A stretch of DNA of 64,000 nt from Fontibacillus puldeungensis (lineage in GTDB: Bacteria; Bacillota; Bacilli; Paenibacillales; Paenibacillaceae), in assembly GCF_042678945.1 (NCBI RefSeq), contig NZ_JBHTLM010000001.1, forward strand, positions 186,001-250,000, in the 5' to 3' direction. The translations under genes and the position numbers were made by a program. Below the pieces are notes generated by a model. That model searched no databases. It was not told where the DNA came from and saw nothing but the letters and a program-made list of their open reading frames with translations. Shown here in pieces: positions 44,911-53,031 of this stretch (position 1 is its first letter; each line of letters starts with the position of its first letter).

Positions 44911-45101
44911 GAATAGCTGCATTTCCTACATCTAATTTTGGACTTTATCGCCCTTTGATTCATTTAATTGTAAAAAATGCATCTAAATTGGCATAAAACG
45001 AAGGGAGAGGGGAAATTGCCTCGATTTAAATGTACTTTTTACATTTATTTACTCGGGGGACGCTCAAATGGTTAAAATAAATGTACTAAATACATTTAAA
45101 C
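44911..45101. repeat. Paired 27-bp repeat element D (four units, 51-62-51 spacing)
   Basis: Cores start at 44918, 44969, 45031 and 45082. It is the closest relative of element A: the stretches TCTAATT, CCTCGATTTAA and the final TTTAAACA are shared, while the loops differ. It lies in the convergent gap between the GyrI-like gene and the oleate hydratase gene. Confidence 0.8.
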
Positions 45102-45187
45102 AACCATGCTGCTGATACGGCAACGACTGCTGGGGAAGATATTACGGGCGGTTATGCCGCCTAACAACAACATTATCCAACTAAAAC

Positions 45188-45244
45188 AGGCCTGTAAAGT
45201 TTTTGTGCAAGCTTAATCCACCGCACAGAAAACCTTACAGGCCT
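45188..45244. terminator. Terminator between convergent genes
   Basis: AGGCCTGTAA and TTACAGGCCT pair across a 37-nt loop, followed by TTTTA. On the minus strand it ends the oleate hydratase gene 10 bp after its stop codon. Confidence 0.75.
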
Positions 45245-45254
45245 TTTAGATTGG

Positions 45255-47030
45255 CTAAATCAGCTTATATCTCTCCAGCAGCTCCTCAATAACCGTGCCG
45301 GACACTTTCTTGAGCGCCTTCTTCTCAATCAGGTTAGCGATAAAAGGCAGCTTGATATCGGTCAGCTTTCTACCGTCGAGCATTTTGGCGGTAGAATCGA
45401 GCAGCACCCGGACATCGTAGCAGGAGCCGAATACTTCGGGAACGCCCCGGTCTACGTCAAGCAGGGTATAGACGGCTTCCATCGCGGTTCTGACCGAATA
45501 TTCGGTGGTGAACACCGTATCGCGCACCGTATTGGAGAATTGTCCAATGAAGGCGAAGTTCACGCAGCCGTCGGGAACGACCTGCGGACGGTCTCCCTCC
45601 GTTCTTGGCATGAAGAAGGCAGTGATATACGGCATCATGCAAGGAATGCAGTGCGCACCCGTTTTGGCCATTTCCGGAATTTCCGCTACAGGCACGCCCA
45701 TATGATACAGCCATTCCTGCACGATTTCCGTACCGGTGCATTCCTTCATCGGCTTCTTCACATAATCCCCGGGCACGTCGGTGTACAGCCCATAGACCCA
45801 TACGACAAGCTGATTTTTCGGCTGCTCCTTGAAATGCGGCTGGCGGTTAAGAGTGTAGCTCATGAGCCAGCTCGAATCCTTGACGGTGATGATCCCGCCA
45901 GTAACGACTTTACCGGAGAACGGGTCGCGTTTGCACATTTTTTCAATATATTTCGGAATTCGATCATCGAGTGTAGTCACTGTGGCCGATTCCCAGTTGG
46001 TCGCATGGATGTTGCTGCAGAATTTTTCAGGACGGCCGAAGGATGGATCCTGTTTGGCGATGTTTTTCCACAGCTGCCAGCAGCCGCCTTCGCCTGGCTG
46101 GGTATTCATGACCGGCGCATGGTCGTCGTCGCCCAGCGAGGAGTTTTCGGTGCAGCTTCCGTTCGTGACAAACACGAGGTCATCCTCGATCAGATCAATC
46201 GTTTCTTCCTTGCCGCCGCGCTTGAACACAATTTGTCGGGCAATCTTTTTCCCCCCGGTAATCTCAAAAATGACGTTGGTCACCTGGGTATCATACTGGA
46301 AGTTGACGCCATGCGCTTCGAGGTATTTCACCATCGGCAATATCAGCGATTCGTACTGATTGTATTTGGTGAATTTCAGCGCGGAGAAATCGGGCAATCC
46401 GCCGATATGGTGGATAAAGCGCTGAATGTACAGCTTCATCTCCAGAGCGCTGTGCCATTTTTCAAAAGCAAACATCGTTTGCCAATACAGCCAGAAGTTC
46501 GATGCGTAAAATTCGTCGTCAAACACATCGTTGATCGTTTTATCGTATAAATCCTCGTCTTTGGTAAAAAACAGCTTGATAATCTGCATGGCTGCTTTAT
46601 CAGAAAGTGCAAATTTTCCATCGGTGTGGGTATCTTCCCCTCGGTTTACGGAAGCGCGCATCAGCGAATAGTTGGGATCATGCTTATTGAGCCGATAAAA
46701 TTCATCGAGTACGGATACGCCTTCTGTTTCAATGGAGGGAATGGAGCGGAACAGGTCCCATAGGCATTCAAAGTGATTTTCCATCTCGCGGCCGCCGCGG
46801 ATGATGAAGCCCTTTTGCGCGTCATTTATCCCGTCACAGGCACCGCCGGGAAGCTTCATTTCTTCGAGAATATGAATGCGTTCGCCTTTCATTTGACCGT
46901 CACGAACGAGGAAACAAGCTGCTGCCAATGAGGCAAGCCCGCTGCCCACCAGGTAAGCGGATTTCTTCTCTACGCCTTTCGGTTTTTCCGGTCGGGCAAA
47001 GGCTTCATAGTTTCCGTTGGAATAATACAT
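45255..47030 (-). CDS. ohyA: Oleate hydratase (myosin-cross-reactive antigen family)
   Basis: This 591-residue FAD enzyme adds water to the cis-9 double bond of oleate and related fatty acids, giving 10-hydroxystearate, which detoxifies free fatty acids. Visible are the Rossmann FAD motif YLVGSGLASLAAACFLVRDG (about 26-45), PGGACDG, RGGREMENHFECLWDLF with the conserved acidic catalytic region, and the MCRA C-terminus (FIGQFSNTVRDTVFTTEYSVRTAMEAVY). Length and motifs match the family throughout. The ATG at 47030 follows GGAGGGATT. A TetR gene lies directly upstream, and the promoter carries a TGTC-N6-GACA site. Confidence 0.97.
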   Translation of the reverse strand: MYYSNGNYEAFARPEKPKGVEKKSAYLVGSGLASLAAACFLVRDGQMKGERIHILEEMKLPGGACDGINDAQKGFIIRGGREMENHFECLWDLFRSIPSIETEGVSVLDEFYRLNKHDPNYSLMRASVNRGEDTHTDGKFALSDKAAMQIIKLFFTKDEDLYDKTINDVFDDEFYASNFWLYWQTMFAFEKWHSALEMKLYIQRFIHHIGGLPDFSALKFTKYNQYESLILPMVKYLEAHGVNFQYDTQVTNVIFEITGGKKIARQIVFKRGGKEETIDLIEDDLVFVTNGSCTENSSLGDDDHAPVMNTQPGEGGCWQLWKNIAKQDPSFGRPEKFCSNIHATNWESATVTTLDDRIPKYIEKMCKRDPFSGKVVTGGIITVKDSSWLMSYTLNRQPHFKEQPKNQLVVWVYGLYTDVPGDYVKKPMKECTGTEIVQEWLYHMGVPVAEIPEMAKTGAHCIPCMMPYITAFFMPRTEGDRPQVVPDGCVNFAFIGQFSNTVRDTVFTTEYSVRTAMEAVYTLLDVDRGVPEVFGSCYDVRVLLDSTAKMLDGRKLTDIKLPFIANLIEKKALKKVSGTVIEELLERYKLI

Positions 47031-47060
47031 ATCTAATCCCTCCAGTATTTGTTCGTCTAC

Positions 47061-47099
47061 TGGAAGTATAGATCGTTCATATGGCTGTCGAAATAGACA
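47061..47099 (-). promoter_or_regulatory. ohyA: Oleate hydratase promoter with overlapping candidate TetR operator
   Basis: On the minus strand TTCGAC, 16 bp, TATACT forms a sigma-A-type promoter. The inverted repeat TGTC-N6-GACA (47086-47099) overlaps the -35. The half-site TAGACA recurs in the adjacent hairpin. Confidence 0.55.
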
Positions 47100-47146
47100 A
47101 TGAAGGCGCTGTGCCTAAACTTTAGACACAACGCCCTTATTGTCTA
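47094..47146. terminator. Long hairpin between the TetR and oleate hydratase genes
   Basis: Arms of about 20 bases from TAGACAAT to ATTGTCTA pair with a few mismatches across the 53-bp region. It can end TetR transcription, and its outer arms overlap the candidate operator. Confidence 0.6.
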
Positions 47147-47150
47147 ATTT

Positions 47151-47726
47151 TTATACAAGGTGGTTTCGATGATCCAGTCCATATTTTTCGAGGGCTCTTC
47201 GGATATCTCCATGGATCAGCACACTGAGCCGGTCGATCGTTTTTTGCGGATCATCCTTCATCCCGCGCTTAATCCAGTCCAGCATAAGACCGACAAACGC
47301 AAATTTATAGAAGTCGGCAACGAATTTTTTGTCTTCCTCCCTAACCGATAAATCGGTCGATTGTTCATCCACTACGCCCATGAGAAGATCATATGTGACG
47401 TCATAGAGGTAACGTTCCAATTGGTCGCGGCTCATCGAGTGGTACACATTGATGACAAGCGAACGATTGCGCAGGACGTATTCAAAAATGTGCAGAAAAC
47501 CTTGCTGCCAGGTATCGTAGGTTTTTTTGCCATCTAGCGCGGTTGTTGCCTCTGTGAAAAACACCCATTCGACCAAGTCATAAATATCTTGGAAATGGTA
47601 GTAAAAGGTCTGCCGATTGACCCCACAGTCTTCCACAATATCGATGACCGTAATTTTATCGAGAGGTTTTTCGCTTAGAAGCCTTTTTAAGGAAGCGGCC
47701 AGAGCCTTTTTCGTGATTTGTGCCAT
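47151..47726 (-). CDS. TetR family regulator (DhaS/YbiH-like)
   Basis: This 191-residue protein has an N-terminal TetR helix-turn-helix (MAQITKKALAASLKRLLSEKPLDKITVIDIVEDCGVNRQTFYYHFQDIYDLVEWVF) and the C-terminal domain of the DhaS-type subgroup (NVYHSMSRDQLERYLYDVTYDLLMG, FYKFAFVGLMLDWIKRGMKDDP). It lies upstream of the oleate hydratase gene on the same strand and is probably its repressor, released by fatty acids. The ribosome site GGGTGATCCT is weak. Confidence 0.9.
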   Translation of the reverse strand: MAQITKKALAASLKRLLSEKPLDKITVIDIVEDCGVNRQTFYYHFQDIYDLVEWVFFTEATTALDGKKTYDTWQQGFLHIFEYVLRNRSLVINVYHSMSRDQLERYLYDVTYDLLMGVVDEQSTDLSVREEDKKFVADFYKFAFVGLMLDWIKRGMKDDPQKTIDRLSVLIHGDIRRALEKYGLDHRNHLV

Positions 47727-47785
47727 AGGATCACCCAGATCACTTAGTTTTTTAAATTATGATACCATATTATTTCAAAAAAACA

Positions 47786-47816
47786 TTGACCCTCACGCCA
47801 CGTCATAGTGCAATCT
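47786..47816 (+). promoter_or_regulatory. MerR-type promoter with 19-bp spacer
   Basis: TTGACC (47786-47791) is followed by a 19-bp imperfect palindrome (CTCACG...CGTCATAGTG) and CAATCT. The long spacer is the hallmark of promoters that MerR-family activators untwist, so autoregulation is expected. Confidence 0.6.
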
Positions 47817-47824
47817 ATACATAG

Positions 47825-47840
47825 AGTTTGACGTCAAACT
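47825..47840. promoter_or_regulatory. Perfect 16-bp palindrome in the MerR gene leader
   Basis: AGTTTGACGTCAAACT is its own reverse complement and ends just before the ribosome site TTGGAGGTG. It could be a protein-binding site in DNA or a short mRNA hairpin next to the start codon. Confidence 0.6.
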
Positions 47841-47853
47841 TGGAGGTGCAACG

Positions 47854-48753
47854 ATGAGAACCGTAAAAGAAGTTTCCGATTTAACCGGAATTAGTGTGCG
47901 CGCACTGCATTATTACGATGAAATCAGTCTGCTGAAACCAAGCAAAATTACCGATGCAGGCTACAGACTTTATGACGATGAAGCTCTGGAGGCCTTGCAG
48001 CAGATTATGTTTTTTCGAGAGCTGGATCTGCCCCTGAAGGAAGTGCAGGACATGATGACCAGTCCTTACTTTGACAAAGAGAAGGCTTTGGAAAACCATA
48101 AAAAGCTGCTCATTTTAAAACGGAACCGGTTGGACGATCTTATAGAGCTCGTCAATCAAACCTTAAAAGGAGAAAACAACATGAGTTTTAAAGAATTTGA
48201 TATGAGTAAATATTTTGAAGCCTTGGAACAGTTCAAGCAGGAGCATACCGATCAAGTGATTCAGTATTTTGGCGGGGTAGAACAATTCGATGAAATACTG
48301 AATGAGCAAAAATCGAAGGAAGCCTCCATTGCTCAAATGGCGGTCAAGGAATTCGGAAGCATCGAAAAATACACGGAAACGATGAAGAAAAATATAAGCA
48401 GACTTCCAGCGATCATGGAGAAATCGGAGCAGTTTAAACAAGAGATGCTGGAGGAATCTCTCCGAAAAAGCAATGAGCTGCACCAGAAGCTAACCGCTGA
48501 CTTAAGTAAAGATCCAACCTCCGAGGAGATCCAACAAATCGTTGAGAAGATCGTGAACCTGAGCAAGGAAAACTACCAATTCCTCAGCATGGAGATGGGG
48601 GACAACCACTGGGGACTGATGGCGGAGCTTTTTTTAACAAACCCCACGCATATTGAAGTTACAGACAAGAAATATGGACCGGGTGCTGCCAAGTTTATTG
48701 GGGGTGCACTCCAATATTACAGCGAAAACGAAAATCGTGAAACATCGCGTTGA
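47854..48753 (+). CDS. MerR family regulator with TipAS antibiotic-recognition domain
   Basis: This 299-residue protein has an N-terminal MerR winged helix (MRTVKEVSDLTGISVRALHYYDEISLLKPSKITDAGYRLY), a coiled linker (about 75-115) and a C-terminal TipAS-like globin-type domain (about 180-290, GDNHWGLMAELFLTNPTHIEVTDKKYGPGAAKFIGGALQYYSEN). Relatives such as Mta and TipAL bind thiopeptides or other drugs and switch on efflux genes. No efflux gene is adjacent, so it may act elsewhere and on itself. The ATG at 47854 follows GGAGGTG. Confidence 0.93.
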   Translation: MRTVKEVSDLTGISVRALHYYDEISLLKPSKITDAGYRLYDDEALEALQQIMFFRELDLPLKEVQDMMTSPYFDKEKALENHKKLLILKRNRLDDLIELVNQTLKGENNMSFKEFDMSKYFEALEQFKQEHTDQVIQYFGGVEQFDEILNEQKSKEASIAQMAVKEFGSIEKYTETMKKNISRLPAIMEKSEQFKQEMLEESLRKSNELHQKLTADLSKDPTSEEIQQIVEKIVNLSKENYQFLSMEMGDNHWGLMAELFLTNPTHIEVTDKKYGPGAAKFIGGALQYYSENENRETSR

Positions 48754-48772
48754 AATGGATAAGTGGGATATT

Positions 48773-48806
48773 AGGAAGAGATGTTTATGGGCACCTCTTC
48801 CTTTCT
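48773..48806 (+). terminator. Terminator of the MerR gene
   Basis: AGGAAGAG and CTCTTCCT pair across a 14-nt loop and are followed by TTCTTTT. It may also serve the convergent gene. Confidence 0.75.
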
Positions 48807-48812
48807 TTTGCC

Positions 48813-49316
48813 CTAATCTATGTATTTTCCACCAAATATCGTACCTCCCGATTTATCATAGGACGCACTATGCTTTTCAGCTTCATGTAAAAAATCTTGA
48901 TTGCGAAAGTGCTCGTAGTAATATTCTTTCATCGTAATTAAGTCTTTCTTATATTTCTCGACTTCCATGGCACATACACGCATCAATAATAGTCGGTCTA
49001 ACGATACCATTAGTAAGTTCCCTTCATCTATGGCATCCTTGAGGAAAAAATTATAGTCTAGCAGAGCAATGCTTCTCCAGATTTCAAATTCGCCAATGAC
49101 CATACCCAAATCGCCATAAATATCTTTTCGCTGATCTGGATACTTTTCAGCAAGAGCAAGGTAATCTTCGCTGGATATTATCAGATCAATATCTGCACCT
49201 GATTTTCGCATTCCGTAATACTCCATAGCCATGCCGCCAATTACGATAGGCTTCTTATTAAACAACAAACCATTGTCTTTTAAACTTGATTCTATTTTAT
49301 CAATTACCTGATTCAT
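48813..49316 (-). CDS. Nucleotidyltransferase-like protein of unknown function
   Basis: This 167-residue protein has a VIGGMAMEYYGMRKSGADIDLIIS segment (about 25-48) that matches the GG/GS...DxD core of the pol-beta nucleotidyltransferase fold, as in the AbiEii, MNT or resistance nucleotidyltransferase superfamilies. The rest is helical with a Gly-rich tail (SGGTIFGGKYID). No toxin or HEPN partner is adjacent, so a toxin-antitoxin role is not supported. The ATG at 49316 follows AAAGGAGGAA. Confidence 0.65.
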   Translation of the reverse strand: MNQVIDKIESSLKDNGLLFNKKPIVIGGMAMEYYGMRKSGADIDLIISSEDYLALAEKYPDQRKDIYGDLGMVIGEFEIWRSIALLDYNFFLKDAIDEGNLLMVSLDRLLLMRVCAMEVEKYKKDLITMKEYYYEHFRNQDFLHEAEKHSASYDKSGGTIFGGKYID

Positions 49317-49427
49317 AAATATTCCTCCTTTCGTTTCCTATTATACTCCTCATTGCTAAGTATGAGATTGTGGAGGTAAAATATGGGATGGCCCGACACT
49401 AAAAAAACAGCACGGGAGGGTTCTTAA

Positions 49428-50021
49428 ATGGATATCAAATTGAGACTTGAAGAAGAAAAAGATTGGCGAGAGGTGGAGCATCTCACTCGGGAAGCATTCT
49501 GGAAAAAAGAGAAAGCGGCCGAAAAAGGGATTGGGTGCAATGAGCACTATCTCGTACATACGCTAAGAACATCGAAGGAATTTGTACCAGAGCTTGATTT
49601 TGTGGCAGAGATAGACGGACGTTTGGTAGGTAACGTCATGTATAGCATGGCTTATGTCGAGCGGCCGGATGGCACGCGTCATGACGTACTTAGTTTTGGC
49701 CCGCTTAGTGTTTTGCCTGAGTATCAGAACCAGGGCGTGGGTAGCGCCTTAATGCGTCATTCTCTAAAAATGGCGGCTAAGCTAGGATACGGCTCGGTTC
49801 TTATTTTTGGACACCCGACGTATTATCCGAGATTTGGCTTTAAAGAAGCTGAAGAGTTTGGGATTACTACCAGCTGGGGAGATAATTCCCCTGCCTTTAT
49901 GGCCATGGAATTGATCGAGGGCGATTTGAACGGCGTGACGGGGAAATTTTATGGGTCTCCGCTGTTCAATGTGGATGACGAGAAGGCCGTAGAGTTCGAT
50001 AAGCTTTTTCCTAATAAGTGA
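49428..50021 (+). CDS. GNAT N-acetyltransferase (YhbS-like)
   Basis: This 197-residue protein has a GNAT core with LDFVAEIDGRLVGNVMYSMA, the acetyl-CoA motif LSVLPEYQNQGVGSALMRHSLKMA (Q-x2-G-x-G/A) and ILFGHPTYYPRFGF as in YhbS-type enzymes. The N-terminus (REAFWKKEKAAEKGIGCNEHYLVHTLR) is typical of this group. The substrate is unknown. The ATG at 49428 follows GGGAGGG. The next gene starts 14 bp downstream. Confidence 0.9.
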   Translation: MDIKLRLEEEKDWREVEHLTREAFWKKEKAAEKGIGCNEHYLVHTLRTSKEFVPELDFVAEIDGRLVGNVMYSMAYVERPDGTRHDVLSFGPLSVLPEYQNQGVGSALMRHSLKMAAKLGYGSVLIFGHPTYYPRFGFKEAEEFGITTSWGDNSPAFMAMELIEGDLNGVTGKFYGSPLFNVDDEKAVEFDKLFPNK

Positions 50022-50035
50022 CGGAGGTTTTGATC

Positions 50036-50551
50036 GTGAAGTACAGAAACTTAGTAAAGTGGGCAGGCTTATTGGCCATGGTGCTTACTGTCACTATAGG
50101 CTTTGGAGATTTCGCTTCTTCGGTAGATGCGAAACCCCAAAAACAATCGGTTACGATGAAAACAAGTACGATCGGTAAAGTGAAGTATTATCTGGTGAAC
50201 GATGAAAACGATTTGCGGGCCATCGGTAAAGGCAATTATCCTCTTTCCGCCAATTACATGCTTAACCATGATATTAAGCTAACAAAAGAGTGGGTTCCGA
50301 TCGGCAGCGAAGAGCATCCTTTCACCGGCAAATTTGAAGGAGATGGGCATGTCATCGATAAATTACATATTAAAAGTGGTAAAGTGAAATATGCCGGATT
50401 GTTCGGATGGGTTGAAGGAGCTACTATTCACAATGTAACGTTAACGCATCTAAACATTTCAGCAAAAGCCGGCGGAGCAAAAAAATCTGCGGGTGCCATA
50501 GTTGCCATTGCATTAGACAGCAAAGTTTCCGACTGCACGATTAAAAAGTAA
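50036..50551 (+). CDS. Small secreted protein with a GLUG-like beta-helix fragment
   Basis: The GTG at 50036 is eight bases after GGAGG and was preferred to the frame start at 50018. Of 171 residues, 1-38 form a signal peptide (WAGLLAMVLTVTIGFG...VDAKP). Residues about 75-170 hold NYMLNHDIKLTKEWVPIGSEEHPFTGKFEGDGHVIDKLHIKSGKVKYAGLFGWVEGATIHNVTL, the opening of a GLUG/IgA-peptidase-like beta-helix. GLUG proteins usually continue for many repeats; here the chain stops after one or two, so this may be a truncated relic or a minimal domain. A strong terminator follows. Confidence 0.7.
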   Translation: MKYRNLVKWAGLLAMVLTVTIGFGDFASSVDAKPQKQSVTMKTSTIGKVKYYLVNDENDLRAIGKGNYPLSANYMLNHDIKLTKEWVPIGSEEHPFTGKFEGDGHVIDKLHIKSGKVKYAGLFGWVEGATIHNVTLTHLNISAKAGGAKKSAGAIVAIALDSKVSDCTIKK

Positions 50552-50577
50552 GCCATTTATGATTTCGTATGCAGCAG

Positions 50578-50611
50578 AAAAGGTCGCTCCTTTCTCAAGG
50601 GGCGACCTTTT
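50578..50611. terminator. Bidirectional terminator
   Basis: AAAAGGTCGCTCC pairs with GGGGCGACCTTTT around an 8-nt loop. It separates two convergent small secreted-protein genes. Confidence 0.88.
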
Positions 50612-50617
50612 CCAATA

Positions 50618-51103
50618 CTAAAACATCGGCGTAATTTTACCGGTAAATTTATCGACGTCATACCAGTTAAAGGTTGCGGTATGCCCTACCCCCGTCGCCG
50701 GATCATCGATGACGGCCTCATAAACATGAACCGTGTATGTAGTTTGTGTCTCATGATCCACCTCTACGGTGTATACGGGGGCGAAGGGACCATACTTATC
50801 ATCTACCAACTTCATAGCTTGAGCAGCAGTCACTTTCGGGGATGGCTGCTTTCCTATGTATAGATTGTCTCCGTATAATCCGACTTGCTTTCCGATGGCG
50901 GTGCCGGTACTTTTTATCGGTACATACGTCGTGCCTTTGTAAATAAACGCATCCGCCGAGGTTTTCTTCGCTCCGTCCATATAGATGGCGAGCTTCTTGG
51001 CCACCACGTTAATGTTCACTCCCGTTGCCGCAAAGGCGGTGGCTCCTGTAAGCATCGTGCCGATCATGGCTCCGATCAGGATGCCTTTCACTTTATCATT
51101 CAC
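50618..51103 (-). CDS. Secreted protein with copper-amine-oxidase-type stalk domain and PepSY-like tail
   Basis: The GTG at 51103 lies nine bases from GGAGGA and gives 161 residues; the longer frame to 51205 runs into the neighbouring promoter. Residues 1-27 are a signal peptide (GILIGAMIGTMLTGATAFAA). Residues about 28-85 resemble a Cu_amine_oxidN1 stalk (VNINVVAKKLAIYMDGAKKTSADAFIYKGTTYVPIKSTGTAIGKQVGLYGDNLYIGK). Residues about 90-161 look PepSY-like (AAQAMKLVDDKYG...YTVHVYEAV...FNWYDVDKFTGKI). The role is unknown; the gene diverges from the histidine kinase gene. Confidence 0.8.
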   Translation of the reverse strand: MNDKVKGILIGAMIGTMLTGATAFAATGVNINVVAKKLAIYMDGAKKTSADAFIYKGTTYVPIKSTGTAIGKQVGLYGDNLYIGKQPSPKVTAAQAMKLVDDKYGPFAPVYTVEVDHETQTTYTVHVYEAVIDDPATGVGHTATFNWYDVDKFTGKITPMF

Positions 51104-51270
51104 TAGTAAACTCCTCCCTATTTGTTTCTGCCTATGACTTGGCTTGTTAATACGAAGTATATGAAAACTTTCTTTCGCAGAATATGAGAAAAGTCCAGCA
51201 TTCAAACCCTATTCCGGGCTGCCGATATAGTAAGGGTCAATACAAATTATTAATACGAGGCGAAAAGCTG

Positions 51271-52995
51271 ATGAATGTAACACTTATCGTACTTACAGCG
51301 TTGCTTTCAGCGACCGTGATATGCGCGGTTTATTTGATTTCATACGCATCCAAGAGGCGAAATATGCCGGGAGCGAAACCTTTTATCCTGTTGATGATTG
51401 CAGCCATCATGTATAGCGGCGCCTACATGGGCGAGGTATGCTCGGGTGATTTGGAATCTGCAAAGTTCTGGTTTTATCTGGAGCATATACCCATTCCCAT
51501 TCAGCATTATTTATGGATGATTATGAGTCTGGAGTACTGTAAGGTGTCCAGGAAAAGTTTAAATATAGCAAAATACTTCGGACTATACCATCCCATCCTG
51601 TATCTCCTCATCTTTTTCACAAATCATTTGCACCATGCCTACATCGGATCGTACAGCTATCAGAGTAATGGGTTTTTCCATGTGATTGTTTCTGCGAAGG
51701 GGCCTTTATTTGCCTTGATGATTGCTTCCGGCACGTTGATTGGAATAGCAACCACGGCTTTCTATATTAGAGGTCTCATCAAATCCTCAAACATTCACAA
51801 GTATGGATACGTCATTATGATGATCGCATCCGTATTCCCATGGATCGCCGTATACTTGGGCGCAGCTAACGAGAACTACCTCGGCATAGATTACTTCCCT
51901 GTAGTTTCCGTCATTTCAGGGATTTTATATCTACTTGGCATTTTTAAGTTTAATATGTTCAATGTCATTCCCCTAGCTACGGAGATTGTTTTTCGTCAGT
52001 CCAAGGAGGGGGTTATGATTGTTGATATGGCGGGGAATATCGTGGATATCAATGATGCAATGACCCGTTTGTATCCGGAGATGAAAGGTCTTAATTCCAA
52101 CTACGTACTTAACGATTTTGTGCGGAAGCACCCGGAGCTGCATAGGTTGAGCGAGGGTGACGCGGGCTTCCAATATCAGGTCGAGCAGCAAGGCTGCGAG
52201 CGGCACTATTCTGTTCAGGTCACTCCCATTGTGATGGAGGACGGGGTTGAGGCGGGAAAAATCGTAACCCTGAGTGATATATCGGTTTATGTGGAAAACC
52301 AGAGAATCTTGGAATCCGTTGCTACGGATGCCATCCAAAAAGCAGAGACGAATGAGGTCTCCTTTTTACAGGCGCAGATAAAACCTCATTTTATTAACAA
52401 TATCCTCAGTGTAATAGGATCAATGATTACGAGAGACCCCCGCGGGGCGCGAGAGCTTATCGGCAATTTGGGAGAGTATCTGGCCAACTGCTATTATTTT
52501 GACAGCTCATCCCCATTTGTCCAACTTGAACAGGAGCTTGAAACGATAAACACCTATGTGACGATTGAAAAAGCCAGATTCGGCGAGAGATTGAACTATC
52601 ATGTTTCCTGTGAAAAGATTCCGAATATCCCCATACCCAGACTTATTCTACAGCCGCTAATCGAAAATGCCATTCGGCATGGCATCCTGAAGAAAGCAGA
52701 AGGAGGAAATGTGTGGCTATCCATCGTCCTCGAAGAGACATCGCTCTCTTTTGAAATCAGGGATGATGGGGTGGGCATGTCGGATGAGAAGTTGGCCGAA
52801 ATATGGGGAGAGGTAAGGACAAATCACGGAATAGGCATCTCAAATATCCATAGAAGACTTGCAAAATACTACGGGAATGGTTTAAAAATATTCAGCGTGA
52901 AAGGGCAGGGAACCACAGTGGCTTTTACCATCCCTTTGGAGAGTCAGTATTCGAATGAGGGGCTGTCAGAATCCTGTCAGAAACCAACTTTATAA
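51271..52995 (+). CDS. Sensor histidine kinase with 7TM sensor, PAS and LytS-type kinase domains
   Basis: This 574-residue protein starts at ATG 51271 (MNVTLIVLTALLSATV). Residues 1-225 hold about seven membrane helices of the histidine-kinase 7TM type. A PAS domain follows (about 240-350: IVFRQSKEGVMIVDMAGNIVDINDAMTRLYPE), then a His_kinase/LytS core with the phospho-acceptor in QAQIKPHFINNILSVIGSM and an ATPase domain (LILQPLIENAIRHG, DDGVGMS, HGIGISNIHRRL). The last codons contain two CTGTCAG heptads that appear to be the operator of the next gene. The ligand is unknown. Confidence 0.93.
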   Translation: MNVTLIVLTALLSATVICAVYLISYASKRRNMPGAKPFILLMIAAIMYSGAYMGEVCSGDLESAKFWFYLEHIPIPIQHYLWMIMSLEYCKVSRKSLNIAKYFGLYHPILYLLIFFTNHLHHAYIGSYSYQSNGFFHVIVSAKGPLFALMIASGTLIGIATTAFYIRGLIKSSNIHKYGYVIMMIASVFPWIAVYLGAANENYLGIDYFPVVSVISGILYLLGIFKFNMFNVIPLATEIVFRQSKEGVMIVDMAGNIVDINDAMTRLYPEMKGLNSNYVLNDFVRKHPELHRLSEGDAGFQYQVEQQGCERHYSVQVTPIVMEDGVEAGKIVTLSDISVYVENQRILESVATDAIQKAETNEVSFLQAQIKPHFINNILSVIGSMITRDPRGARELIGNLGEYLANCYYFDSSSPFVQLEQELETINTYVTIEKARFGERLNYHVSCEKIPNIPIPRLILQPLIENAIRHGILKKAEGGNVWLSIVLEETSLSFEIRDDGVGMSDEKLAEIWGEVRTNHGIGISNIHRRLAKYYGNGLKIFSVKGQGTTVAFTIPLESQYSNEGLSESCQKPTL

Positions 52996-52996
52996 T
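52963..52996 (+). promoter_or_regulatory. SARP-type operator and promoter of the response regulator gene
   Basis: CTGTCAG at 52963-52969 and 52974-52980 are direct repeats with 11-bp period. Ten bases later is TATAAT (52991-52996). A weaker heptad GAGTCAG lies exactly 22 bp upstream (52941). No -35 is present. The whole site lies in the end of the kinase reading frame. Confidence 0.78.
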
Positions 52997-53031
52997 AAAA
53001 TATGATCTTCGATGAACGGGGGGTGAGGGAT

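Noticed and set aside
45540..46550. 336-residue plus-strand frame opposite oleate hydratase
   Set aside because: The minus-strand frame matches oleate hydratase from end to end; the opposite frame has low-complexity His/Phe-rich composition and no start signal.
48813..49316. Toxin-antitoxin or abortive-infection system based on the nucleotidyltransferase-like gene
   Set aside because: No HEPN, AbiE or other partner gene is adjacent; the neighbours are a MerR regulator and a GNAT gene.
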